The notes: a model not told the origin generated them from the letters alone. 31,706 nt of DNA from JBDTNQ01 sp039933635 (GCA_039933635.1 JBDTNQ010000043.1:1-31706); one strand, 5' to 3'; shown: positions 17,819 through 24,907, counted from the first letter of the stretch. Made by a program: numbers and translations.

Positions 17819-18492
17819 GGTCGAGTAGCCTCAGCGAGCACGCGATAGAGCACTTCCAGATCGGGAAGCTGCTCGCGAAGTGCCGCGACGTGCGCGTCGA
17901 CCGTCGCCCAATCGCCGCGGGCGATTGGGCCGGTCAACGCGAAGTGATTGGCGATGGTCCGCTCCATCAGGGGAATGAGCGCCTCAGGCGGCGCGCCGGC
18001 CGTTTCCACGGCCCGCGCGGCCGCGCGATAGAGCGTGACGAGGAAGTTCGACGCCATCGAAGCGCCTGCGTGATAGAGCGCACGACGATCGTCGGCAAGG
18101 TCGAACGGCCGAAGCCCCAGCACGCCCGCCAGCCATCGTCCCCTCTCGCGCGCGGGTTCGTCGAACGCGGTGACGGCGGCCCACGCGCCGTCCAGTTGTT
18201 CGGGACCGCGCGCGGTGGTGAACGTCTGCAGCGGATGCACGCCGAAGGCGCGCGTGTGCGGCGTCAGCGCCGCCAGCGGCGTGGCGCCGCTCACGTGCGC
18301 CACCCACGGACCCGGCGCGATGGCGCGCGCGACCTCGGCGATCGCCGTGTCCGGCACACACAGCAGCACCAGATCCGGATCGTCGTCATGCAGCAAGCCA
18401 CGCTCGCTGAGGCGGCCGGCAATCGCGCCGCCGGCCCGTCCACGACCGACGACCCGCACGCGCGTCATGGTGTCGGAGATGCTCGTGGTCAC
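17815..18492 (-). CDS. Rossmann-fold DUF2520 protein, possible ketopantoate reductase
   Basis: A 225-residue protein with an NAD(P)-binding N-terminus (VRVVGRGRAGGAIAGRL) and a helical C-terminal domain. The glycine pattern G-x-G-x-A-G starts near residue 15; the VLLCVPDTAIAEVA and VAHVSGATPLAAL phrases are typical of the DUF2520 family, as is HPLQTF and the YHAGASMASNFLV helix. The 6-phosphogluconate dehydrogenase-like layout suggests a dehydrogenase. It is first in the operon with panC and panB, overlapping panC by 4 bp. I recall that PanG, an alternative ketopantoate reductase of Francisella, is of a related type, so the missing pantoate-forming step is a good guess, but this is not proven. 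The start used is ATG at 18492; an internal ATG eight codons later is also possible. Confidence 0.85.
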   Translation of the reverse strand: MTTSISDTMTRVRVVGRGRAGGAIAGRLSERGLLHDDDPDLVLLCVPDTAIAEVARAIAPGPWVAHVSGATPLAALTPHTRAFGVHPLQTFTTARGPEQLDGAWAAVTAFDEPARERGRWLAGVLGLRPFDLADDRRALYHAGASMASNFLVTLYRAAARAVETAGAPPEALIPLMERTIANHFALTGPIARGDWATVDAHVAALREQLPDLEVLYRVLAEATRP

Positions 18493-18543
18493 AGCTGTGA
18501 TTTCACCACATCGGAAAGATTAACGTTGACGGGCCGAGGCGGA

Positions 18544-18572
18544 TTGCACCGACCTCAGGGGTCCGCTATGCT
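18544..18572 (+). promoter_or_regulatory. sigma-70-type promoter of the first RRM gene
   Basis: TTGCAC-N17-TATGCT. The expected start near 18579 gives a leader of about 160 nt before the ATG at 18740. The second RRM gene has the same TATGCT at the same distance from its start. Confidence 0.55.
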
Positions 18573-18578
18573 GGCTTT

Positions 18579-18739
18579 GGGAGCCAAACAGCCCGCCGCC
18601 GCTGGTATCGTTCAGGACGACCGAGCGTCGCTCGATCCCCCTCTCGTTCCCGCTGCAGTTCGTGGATGGTCCACAGGCCTGGTTCGCTCGCACGCCGCTC
18701 CACGCGGTACGCCCGCACTAGCGGACGAGAAGAGGATGC
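18579..18739 (+). promoter_or_regulatory. structured 5' leader of the first RRM gene (shared with 24356-24517)
   Basis: Contains CGAG-N5-CTCG (18622-18634), a C/T-rich tract, GCAGTTC, and the hairpin GTGGA-TGG-TCCAC (18662-18674), then a GAGAAGAGG ribosome site. The order and spacing match the leader of the paralogous RRM gene. See the findings. Confidence 0.55.
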
Positions 18740-19153
18740 ATGAATCGGAAGTTGTTCGTAGGAAACCTGCCGTTTTCCACCGAAGAGAGCACGCTGCAGG
18801 ACCTGTTCTCTCAAGCGGGTCCCGTGGAGTCGGTTCGCGTGATGCGCGATCAGTCAACGGGGCGTTCGCGCGGCTTCGGCTTCGTCGAGATGCAGACTGA
18901 CGACGGCGCGCGGGCAGCGATTGAGAAGTTCAACGAAACCGAACTCGACGGCCGCCGGATTGCGGTGAACGAGGCCCGCCCGCCCGCCAGCGGCGGCGGA
19001 CGCGGCTTCGGCGGCGGTGGCGGTGGGTTCGGCGGTGGCGGTGGCGGCCGTGGTGGCGGCGGTGGATTCGGCGGCGGCGGTGGCGGCCGCGGTGGCAACG
19101 GCGGCGGTGGTGGCGGCGGCGGCAACGGTCGCCGTCGCGAACCGCGCTGGTAA
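18740..19153 (+). CDS. glycine-rich RRM RNA-binding protein (copy 1)
   Basis: A 137-residue protein with one RNA recognition motif (residues 3-80) and a Gly-rich tail (about 83-130) with scattered Arg and Phe. RNP2 is LFVGNL (5-10) and RNP1 is RGFGFVEM (44-51), with the aromatic residues that stack on RNA in place. The protein ends in RRREPRW, the same as the paralogue at 24518. Bacterial RRM proteins of this form (for example cyanobacterial Rbp) are often cold-induced and bind mRNA; that role is inferred. The start is supported by a GAGAAGAGG sequence upstream. It has a strong terminator 14 bp after the stop. Confidence 0.93.
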   Translation: MNRKLFVGNLPFSTEESTLQDLFSQAGPVESVRVMRDQSTGRSRGFGFVEMQTDDGARAAIEKFNETELDGRRIAVNEARPPASGGGRGFGGGGGGFGGGGGGRGGGGGFGGGGGGRGGNGGGGGGGGNGRRREPRW

Positions 19154-19167
19154 GCGCGCGCGTCTGG

Positions 19168-19200
19168 AAGACCGGGTCTTGCCGATCAAGACCCGGTCTT
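19168..19200. terminator. strong intrinsic terminator
   Basis: AAGACCGGGTCTT (19168-19180) and AAGACCCGGTCTT (19188-19200) form a perfect 13-bp stem with a 7-base loop, followed by a T-rich stretch (TCCGTCTT). It ends the RRM gene and also faces the convergent gene ending at 19212. Confidence 0.85.
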
Positions 19201-19211
19201 TCCGTCTTCCC

Positions 19212-19628
19212 TCATCTCGGTCGTTTCATCAGCACCTGCAGACCTGCCGCAGTCGTCAGCGCCGACACGGCTTCCCATCCCTCAGCCCCAGCCCCGTTCA
19301 ACGCCTCTGTTGGATCCTGCGTCCCGGGCACACTCACACGCCGGTATTCCCAGACCTGGCGAATGGCGCGCGTGCCGACGCTGGCGCTGGGCGCCAGCGT
19401 CACCGGCGGCACCGACATCACCGCCACTGGCTGGACGTCGGATCCGCCGTGGATCACAACGGGAATTGCATCGGCCGGGTCCCGGTTCATGACGTACATG
19501 CGCGCGACGGTCGGCATGCCCGGCTCGTTGGCGACAAGCGGCGCGCGCTGCCTCGCCAGCAACACCGGCGATGCGGACGCGAGCACGGCCACGACGAACG
19601 CGCATACGGCAACAGGAAGTCTCTTCAT
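19212..19628 (-). CDS. exported protein with DUF4177-like C-terminus
   Basis: A 138-residue protein with a signal peptide (MKRLPVAVCAFVVAVLASASPV). The C-terminal part has the pattern WEYRRVSV, then LNGAGAEGWEAVSAL and VLMKRP, which matches small DUF4177-type domains ('Ey..v', 'lN..G.eGWE.v', 'lkR'). The start at 19628 has a good GAGG about 8 bp upstream; a TTG ten codons further up has no ribosome site. It is downstream of the VWA protein start region's opposite end, with 46 bp between its start and that gene's stop (19675), so the two probably share a transcript. Function unknown. Confidence 0.7.
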   Translation of the reverse strand: MKRLPVAVCAFVVAVLASASPVLLARQRAPLVANEPGMPTVARMYVMNRDPADAIPVVIHGGSDVQPVAVMSVPPVTLAPSASVGTRAIRQVWEYRRVSVPGTQDPTEALNGAGAEGWEAVSALTTAAGLQVLMKRPR

Positions 19629-19674
19629 GGATCCTCGCAATGGGTTCTTGATTTTCAAAGTGTGGGCCGGCGCC

Positions 19675-20607
19675 TCACCGTCGCTGCGGCGCTTGATAGC
19701 TGCGACGCGCGCGGACCTTCAGGGCGCCGTCCACCGCTCTGACTTCGATCGTGTGGACTCGGCCGTCGTCCTCCGGTGCAGCGTACCCCAGCAGGTACTG
19801 ACGGTGCAGTTCGTCGGCGACGCGCGCGAACGTGTCGCCGAGATCGAAGGTATCCGTCAACGCGAAGTAGCCGCCCCCACTCTCCTCGGCGAGTTCGCGC
19901 ATACCGGGATCTGGCTCGTCTTCTCCGCGTCCCGTCCGCCGGCCGCCGGTACCGCCGCCAAATCGTCCAGGCGCCGTGAAACCGCCGCGACTGCGTAGAC
20001 CGATCGCGTAGACCATGAAGTCCTCGAGCTGGGCCCGCTGCACCACCTCGCGGAGCGTCGGCATCGGCGCCGTGTTCTTGCCGTCGCTCAACACGAGCAC
20101 GACGCGGCGGCCGTCAAGTCGGGCGAGCGCGCCCATCGCGGCGTTGACGGCGCCCCACAACGGCGTGTTGCCGCCCGGCGCGAGATCCAGATACAAGGCG
20201 CGGATGAGCGTGTCGACGTTGTTCGTGAACGTCGGACTGATCACGATGCGGTCACCGAAGTTGCCCACGCGCGCCTGATCGGCCGGCAGCAACCGCGTGA
20301 ACATCTGCACGGCGGATCGCCGCAGCACGCCGAGATTGCCCGTCATGCTCCCGCTCATGTCGAGCATGACGATGATGTTGATGGGCTGAATGCCGGACGA
20401 GAACAGCGTGATGGGCTGGGCTCGGCCGTTGTCGAAGAGCTGGAAGTCGCCGCGGGTGAGATCGGTCACCAGGTGACCGTCCGCGCCAACGACCGTCACA
20501 TACACGGGGACAGTCTCGGACCTCGCCCGGAAAACGGGTTCCTGCCGAGCCGACAGCCCCGCCGCCACTATCACGGCCACGCACGAGGTCAGGCCGATGC
20601 GTCGCAT
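19675..20607 (-). CDS. exported VWA domain protein (acidobacterial VWFA-related type)
   Basis: A 310-residue protein with a signal peptide (MRRIGLTSCVAVIVAAGLSA) and a von Willebrand factor A domain. The first part has VYVTVVGADGHLVTDL and FQLFDNGRAQPITLF, the lead-in typical of the acidobacterial VWFA-related family. The metal-ion-dependent adhesion site is complete: D83-x-S85-x-S87 in MLDMSGSM, a Thr in GGNTPLWGA and the Asp in VLSDGKN. It ends with a beta strand YLLGYAAPEDDGRVHTIEV. The start at 20607 follows GAGGTG closely. It likely binds a partner protein in the periplasm through Mg; the partner is unknown. The family is common in Acidobacteriota genomes. Confidence 0.92.
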   Translation of the reverse strand: MRRIGLTSCVAVIVAAGLSARQEPVFRARSETVPVYVTVVGADGHLVTDLTRGDFQLFDNGRAQPITLFSSGIQPINIIVMLDMSGSMTGNLGVLRRSAVQMFTRLLPADQARVGNFGDRIVISPTFTNNVDTLIRALYLDLAPGGNTPLWGAVNAAMGALARLDGRRVVLVLSDGKNTAPMPTLREVVQRAQLEDFMVYAIGLRSRGGFTAPGRFGGGTGGRRTGRGEDEPDPGMRELAEESGGGYFALTDTFDLGDTFARVADELHRQYLLGYAAPEDDGRVHTIEVRAVDGALKVRARRSYQAPQRR

Positions 20608-20777
20608 CACACCTCGAGGCCAGATTACCGCGAATCGGCCCCTGGCAAAGGGGCGTGCAGACGGGACCGTGGTCGGCTTACACTATCGCTGCCCGCGGTC
20701 GAGCTGCACCGGCCTTTCGCCTGCTCTGCGTATCTGCGCCGGGCTGGCCGCGTTGAACTTTGCCTGGAGGTGTCGAC

Positions 20778-21344
20778 ATGGTGCGATCGCGAATCCTTCT
20801 CGTTCTGGCCGCTGTGGCCGTCGTGGCCGCGACATCGGCGTCCGCCCAACGGTCGGCCCCGCCCGCCGCCAAGCCGGCCGCGGCCGCCGGCCCCGTCATC
20901 CTGATCGACACCGTCAAGGGACCAGTCGAAGTCGAGCTGTACCCGGCGGACGCGCCGCAGTCGGTCGCGAAGATTCTCGATCTCATCAAGACCAACTTCT
21001 ATCGTGGCCAGCGCATCCACCACGCGCAGGCGGGCGTCGTCCAGTTCGGCGATCCCATCAGCCGGAACATGCAGAAGCTGAGCGAGTGGGGCTTCGGGGG
21101 CAGCGGCAAGCGCGTCGGCGTGAAGGAAACATCGAAGCGCTCGTTCGATCGCGGTACCGTGGGTTTCGCGTATCAGGCCGACCGCAAGCCTGAAGACGCG
21201 GACAGCCAGTTGTTCATCATCCGCATCGCCAATCCCGGCATCAACGGCAAGTACGCCCTTCTCGGCAAGGTCACCAAGGGCATGGACGTCGTCGACAAGC
21301 TCGGCATGGGCGATGTGATCAAGAACGTCACGTTGAAGCCCTGA
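20778..21344 (+). CDS. exported cyclophilin-like peptidyl-prolyl isomerase, divergent active site
   Basis: A 188-residue protein with a signal peptide (MVRSRILLVLAAVAVVAATSASA) and an Ala/Pro linker, then a cyclophilin domain (about 45-188). The active-site block reads RIHHAQAGVVQFGDP where the family has FHRVIPGFMIQGGDP: the catalytic Arg is replaced by His and one residue is missing. The second block has SQLFIIR in place of SQFFVT. The remaining strands and the ALLGKVTKGMDVVDK end are conserved. It may have weak isomerase activity or act as a chaperone in the periplasm. The start follows TGGAGGTG. The next gene begins immediately after it or overlaps its stop. Confidence 0.9.
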   Translation: MVRSRILLVLAAVAVVAATSASAQRSAPPAAKPAAAAGPVILIDTVKGPVEVELYPADAPQSVAKILDLIKTNFYRGQRIHHAQAGVVQFGDPISRNMQKLSEWGFGGSGKRVGVKETSKRSFDRGTVGFAYQADRKPEDADSQLFIIRIANPGINGKYALLGKVTKGMDVVDKLGMGDVIKNVTLKP

Positions 21345-22297
21345 ACCTGCTTACGGACTCCGACACCTTCGTCCTTGGGGCCAACCTGCCATGGGGACGC
21401 TACGGGTGTGATTTCGGGGCCAATGCCTGGCAGCCGGCCGGGGGCATGGCCGCCGCGCCCGCCGACGGACTTGACGACAACTTCGCGAGCCTGCGCGCGT
21501 CGGGCGTTGGCATTGTCAGGTGGTTCCTCTTCTGCGACGGCCGCGCGGGTATCGCGTTCGATCCCAACGGCGTGCCGACCGGGCTCGATGCGTTCGTGTT
21601 CCCAGACGTCGATGCCGCACTCGACCTCGCGGAACGGCACGACGTGCGCGTGGTCTTCTCCTTGTTCGATTTCCTGTGGTGCGCGCGCGTTGAACAGGTC
21701 GGCGGCGTGCAGACGAGGGGCCGCCGCCGCATCCTTGCGCAGCCGGCATCGCGCGCGGCCCTGATCGATCGCGTCGTCGCGCCGCTGGTGGAGCGCTACG
21801 CCTCGCACGAGGCCATCGCCGCGTGGGAAATCATCAACGAACCAGAGTGGTCCACGTTCGGCGCCGGCACGATCGACCCGCGATGCTCCATCGGCCGCCG
21901 CGCGATGCGCGGGTTCATCTCCGACACGGCGTCTGCCATTCACGCCAGGACCGCGCGGCCGGTCACCGTGGGCAGCGCGCACGCCAGCTGGCTGAACCTC
22001 GTGAAGGGCACGGGACTGGATTTCTACCAGGTGCACTGGTACGACCGGCTCGACTCACGCCTGCCGCTCACGACACCGGTGTCGGAGTTCGCGCTCGATC
22101 GTCCCGTCGTCCTCGGCGAACTCCCGACCCGGGGCTCGGCGTGGCGCACTGACGACGTCATCGAGACGGCGCGGCGAATGGGCTACGCGGGGGCCTGGGT
22201 GTGGTCGTTGCGCGCGGGCGATGACGTCACCGACGCAGCACGCGGGCTTGCAGCGCTTCGCCAGACGCGGACCGTCCGTGGAGCCCTGGACCTGTAA
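21341..22297 (+). CDS. glycoside hydrolase of clan GH-A type (GH5-like), start uncertain
   Basis: A TIM-barrel hydrolase without a signal peptide. Family-like features are the acid/base region EIINEPEW (the NEP motif of clan GH-A), HWYDR in strand 6 and a candidate nucleophile Glu in VVLGELPTRG. The first in-frame ATG is at 21446, but translation upstream of it gives FVLGANLPWGRYGCDFGANA, which looks like the conserved first strand of this family (GxNxPWxxYGxDFG). No ATG, GTG or TTG is in frame before that. A CTG at 21341, which overlaps the cyclophilin stop as CTGA, or the CTG at 21347, is the likely start. The 3' end (VRGALDL) is made of palindromic-repeat sequence. The substrate is unknown. 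Confidence is high for the gene and low for the start. Confidence 0.75.
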   Translation: MNLLTDSDTFVLGANLPWGRYGCDFGANAWQPAGGMAAAPADGLDDNFASLRASGVGIVRWFLFCDGRAGIAFDPNGVPTGLDAFVFPDVDAALDLAERHDVRVVFSLFDFLWCARVEQVGGVQTRGRRRILAQPASRAALIDRVVAPLVERYASHEAIAAWEIINEPEWSTFGAGTIDPRCSIGRRAMRGFISDTASAIHARTARPVTVGSAHASWLNLVKGTGLDFYQVHWYDRLDSRLPLTTPVSEFALDRPVVLGELPTRGSAWRTDDVIETARRMGYAGAWVWSLRAGDDVTDAARGLAALRQTRTVRGALDL

Positions 22298-22344
22298 GCA
22301 CGCCATGGCCCCGTGGACATTCCGTGGAGCCCCGGACCTTCAGG
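22278..22344. repeat. palindromic intergenic repeat, degenerate copies 3a and 3b
   Basis: Two truncated copies: GTGGAGCCCTGGACCT (22278-22293, within the end of the hydrolase gene and its stop) and TCCGTGGAGCCCCGGACCTTCAGG (22321-22344). Only the left half of the palindrome is kept in each. Confidence 0.75.
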
Positions 22345-22348
22345 AAGA

Positions 22349-23878
22349 TCAGTTCGACGTGCGTATTGAACGCGGCGGCATCGCCAGGTCCGGCATCGGA
22401 CGGGCGGTGAACAGGCGGCGCGCGGCGCGACCGATCCACTTGGCACGCTTCGCCGAGCGCTGCACGCGCGCGCTGTCGGTCGCGATACCCGTGTTGGCGT
22501 ACATCTGACGATAGAGCTTGGAGACCAGCACGAACGCCAGACGCGATCGCATCGATTTGACGACCTTGGAGCGCTCCCACACGCGGCCGAAGCTGTAGAA
22601 ATCGTCCCACACCTTCTGCGTGCGGGCGCGAATCTCGTCGGACGACATCGTCGGATGCGGCATGTAGATCTTGGGCCGCTTGTCCTCATCGATCAGCCAG
22701 TGCGTGGTCACGGGCACGCCGTCGACCATGACGGGGTTGACCTGTTCCTTCTGCCACTTCTCGAAGTCCACTGTGCCGGGGAAGGGGGTCAGCAGCACGA
22801 ATTGCGCGAAGGTCAGATCGGCACGCCCCGCAAGATCGAGGGTCGTCTGGAACGTCTCGGATCGATCGCTCGGCAAGCCGAAGATGAACGAGCCGAGGAT
22901 GTGCACGCCGTGCTTGCGGAACTGCTTCAGTCGCTGGACGAGATCCTCACCGGCCAGGTTGAAGCCCTTGTAAACGTCCTTCAGCCCTTCCGGCGTCACG
23001 GCCTCGACGCCGACGAGGGCGCCCTTGATCTTCGCCCGCCGCATCGCCTCGAGGAACTCCTCGTCCTCGGCCGCTTCCATCGTGATCTGCGTGAAGAACA
23101 CCATGTCGTCGGGCAGCTGCTCGAGCTTCGCCATCAGCTCGAATCGTTCGCGGCGAATCGCCAGCAGCTCATTGAGGCGCGTGGGATCTTCCCGGCGACG
23201 CGCGGCGGCCAGATCGCTCAGCGGGACGGGATAGAAGTTGTCATCCGCCAGCGCGACGAACCTGAAGCCCTTGCGGCGCAACTCGACGATCTCGCCCACG
23301 ATCAAGTCGACCTCACGCGCCCGCGGCTTCTGTCCGTCGGTGCGCCAGACGGAACAGAACGAGCAGTGCTTCGGGCAGCCCCGCACGGTCTGCACCGACG
23401 CCCACATATAGCTGTCTGGCGGAAGCAGGTCCCACCGCGCCGGCACGAACTCCTCACCGGAGATCCGTCCGCCGTCGTAGATGCGTTCCGGTTTACCCGC
23501 GAGACAGGCGGCCACGACGCGGCGCCAAATCACGTCACCATCGCCCTTCACGACGGCATGAGCCCCGCCGCGCTCGAGCACTTCCTCCGGGAAGAGTGTG
23601 CTGTGAATTCCGCCGAACACCACCCATGCGCCTCGCTCGCGCACGGCGTTGCCGATTTCATATCCACGACGCGCATTGCCGCTGTGGATGCCGATGCCGA
23701 CCACGTCCCCCTTGCTGACGGTGGCCGGATCGAACCGCACGAGGGATTCGTCGACGATGAGCGGGTCGCCCCACTCCGTGCCCGTGGCTGCCGCGAGCAC
23801 GAAGAGCCAGCGGGGCGTAATGACTGCGGTACCGAAAGTGGTGCGGCTGGGATTCACCAGGTGGATACGTGGCGTCAT
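22349..23878 (-). CDS. B12-binding-type radical SAM protein
   Basis: A 509-residue enzyme with a cobalamin-binding-like Rossmann domain at the N-terminus (about 5-140) and a radical SAM core. The [4Fe-4S] motif is CPKHCSFC (Cys168, Cys172, Cys175). FVALADDNFYP and ITMEAAED strands follow, as in the B12-dependent class (BchE/HpnP-type). The usual His for lower-ligand cobalamin binding (DxHxxG) is not seen, as is common in this class. The C-terminus is basic and ends in a Ser/Asn tail. The start at 23878 was chosen because the domain begins right after it (TPRIHLVNPS); an AAGAGG lies about 12 bp upstream. The reaction, such as a methyl transfer or ring formation, cannot be assigned from context. 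Confidence 0.9.
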   Translation of the reverse strand: MTPRIHLVNPSRTTFGTAVITPRWLFVLAAATGTEWGDPLIVDESLVRFDPATVSKGDVVGIGIHSGNARRGYEIGNAVRERGAWVVFGGIHSTLFPEEVLERGGAHAVVKGDGDVIWRRVVAACLAGKPERIYDGGRISGEEFVPARWDLLPPDSYMWASVQTVRGCPKHCSFCSVWRTDGQKPRAREVDLIVGEIVELRRKGFRFVALADDNFYPVPLSDLAAARRREDPTRLNELLAIRRERFELMAKLEQLPDDMVFFTQITMEAAEDEEFLEAMRRAKIKGALVGVEAVTPEGLKDVYKGFNLAGEDLVQRLKQFRKHGVHILGSFIFGLPSDRSETFQTTLDLAGRADLTFAQFVLLTPFPGTVDFEKWQKEQVNPVMVDGVPVTTHWLIDEDKRPKIYMPHPTMSSDEIRARTQKVWDDFYSFGRVWERSKVVKSMRSRLAFVLVSKLYRQMYANTGIATDSARVQRSAKRAKWIGRAARRLFTARPMPDLAMPPRSIRTSN

Positions 23879-23999
23879 CGTATTGCGTGGCCTCTTGGGC
23901 AGACGTCGCAAGCACTCCGTTCCCGAAACGGGCGGAGGAGACGACTGCCCTCAATATTGTGCGTGTGAACTATAGCGTGGTTCGGGGCGGGATAGCCGC

Positions 24000-24278
24000 T
24001 TACGCCTGTTCTTCGGTCTCGTCTTCTTCTTCGGTTTCGACGTCGTCAAGCTCATCACCCCACGGCGAGGGCTGCGGCCCGGGGACGATGCCCGCGATAT
24101 CGGGGTCTTCGCCGGGGGCGCCGTTCGATTCGGCGGGCTTGCGGGACTTCGCTTCGAGCCTGCGAGCCGCCTTTTGCTGCGCTTTCTCCTGACGGGCCCG
24201 CTCTCGAGCGCGTTTGTTCTGGGTGGGACGAGATTTCTGCAAGGACCCTCCGAGGGCATCGACACCACCGAACAGCAT
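24000..24278 (-). CDS. small charged protein, basic N-terminal half and acidic tail
   Basis: A 92-residue protein of unknown family. Residues 14-45 are very basic with Arg, Lys, Gln and Ala (for example KRARERARQEKAQQKAARR), likely one helix; a Pro/Gly linker with GEDPDIAGIVPGPQPSPWGD follows, then an acidic tail of Glu and Asp. The start at 24278 is an ATG; a GTG 21 codons upstream is less likely. It sits between the radical SAM gene and the divergent RRM gene. The split charge suggests a nucleic-acid or ribosome contact that the tail might control, but this is a guess. Confidence 0.5.
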   Translation of the reverse strand: MLFGGVDALGGSLQKSRPTQNKRARERARQEKAQQKAARRLEAKSRKPAESNGAPGEDPDIAGIVPGPQPSPWGDELDDVETEEEDETEEQA

Positions 24279-24319
24279 GACCGGTAGGCTCTCAGATGGT
24301 ACTCCAGGGAGCCGTCTGG

Positions 24320-24349
24320 TTGCCAATAATCCCGCGGCCACGGTATGCT
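24320..24349 (+). promoter_or_regulatory. sigma-70-type promoter of the second RRM gene
   Basis: TTGCCA-N18-TATGCT. The expected start near 24356 gives a leader of about 162 nt, equal to that of the first RRM gene. Confidence 0.5.
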
Positions 24350-24355
24350 TGACGT

Positions 24356-24517
24356 GCTTGAGCTAGCCTGCCGCTGACGAGTCCTGAGACGATCGAGCCT
24401 TTCTCGCTTCCCTCTTGCCCTGCAGCAGTTCAGTTTGTGGATGGTCCACCGGCTCATCTAGTGGATGCCGAGCGATTGCACGGCCGGTCCGTTTCAAACG
24501 GACATCGAGGGACAGTA
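24356..24517 (+). promoter_or_regulatory. structured 5' leader of the second RRM gene (shared with 18579-18739)
   Basis: Contains CGAG-N5-CTCG (24394-24406), a C/T-rich tract, GCAGTTC, and GTGGA-TGG-TCCAC (24437-24449). A further perfect palindrome GTCCGTTT-C-AAACGGAC (24487-24503) stands just before the ribosome site GAGGG (24507). Confidence 0.55.
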
Positions 24518-24865
24518 ATGAATCTTAAGTTGTACGTTGGTAATCTTGCGTTCTCCACCGAAGAGAACGCGCTGCAGGGTCTGTTCGCCCAGGCTGGTCC
24601 GGTCCAGTCGGTGAACCTGATTCGCGACCGCGCCACGGGCCAGTCCCGCGGGTTTGCGTTCGTCGAAATGGAGACCGAGGAAGGCGCCCGCACGGCTATC
24701 GACCAGTTCCACGAGCGCGAGTTCGAGGGACGCCGGTTGACCGTGAACGAGGCCCGTCCGCAGGCTCCCCGCGGCGACTTTGGCGGAGGCCGCTCGGCGG
24801 GCGGTGGCGGCGGCTACGGCGGTGGTGGCGGTGGCGGCAATCGCCGTCGCGAGCCCCGCTGGTAG
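24518..24865 (+). CDS. glycine-rich RRM RNA-binding protein (copy 2)
   Basis: A 115-residue paralogue of the protein at 18740. The RRM has RNP2 LYVGNL (5-10) and RNP1 RGFAFVEM (44-51), and most positions in the first 80 residues agree with copy 1, including FSTEE near residue 12 and the VNEARP end. The Gly-rich tail is shorter and also ends in RRREPRW. The ATG at 24518 matches copy 1 exactly in position; a GTG at 24437 in the same frame lies inside the leader hairpin and is rejected. It is followed by a stem-loop terminator. Likely role: RNA chaperone or mRNA binding, possibly cold-related (inference). Confidence 0.93.
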   Translation: MNLKLYVGNLAFSTEENALQGLFAQAGPVQSVNLIRDRATGQSRGFAFVEMETEEGARTAIDQFHEREFEGRRLTVNEARPQAPRGDFGGGRSAGGGGGYGGGGGGGNRRREPRW

Positions 24866-24875
24866 CATCGTTGAT

Positions 24876-24907
24876 GCCGGGGTCCGATCGGAAGACCGGA
24901 CTCCGGC
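24876..24907. terminator. stem-loop terminator after the second RRM gene
   Basis: GCCGGGGTCCG (24876-24886) pairs with CGGACTCCGGC (24897-24907), an 11-bp stem with one G-T pair and a 10-base loop, followed by TCGTTTCTC. It lies 10 bases after the RRM stop. Confidence 0.7.

Noticed and set aside
24437..24517. GTG at 24437 in frame with the second RRM gene
   Set aside because: It lies within the shared leader hairpin, lacks a ribosome site, and the first RRM gene has a stop in the corresponding frame.
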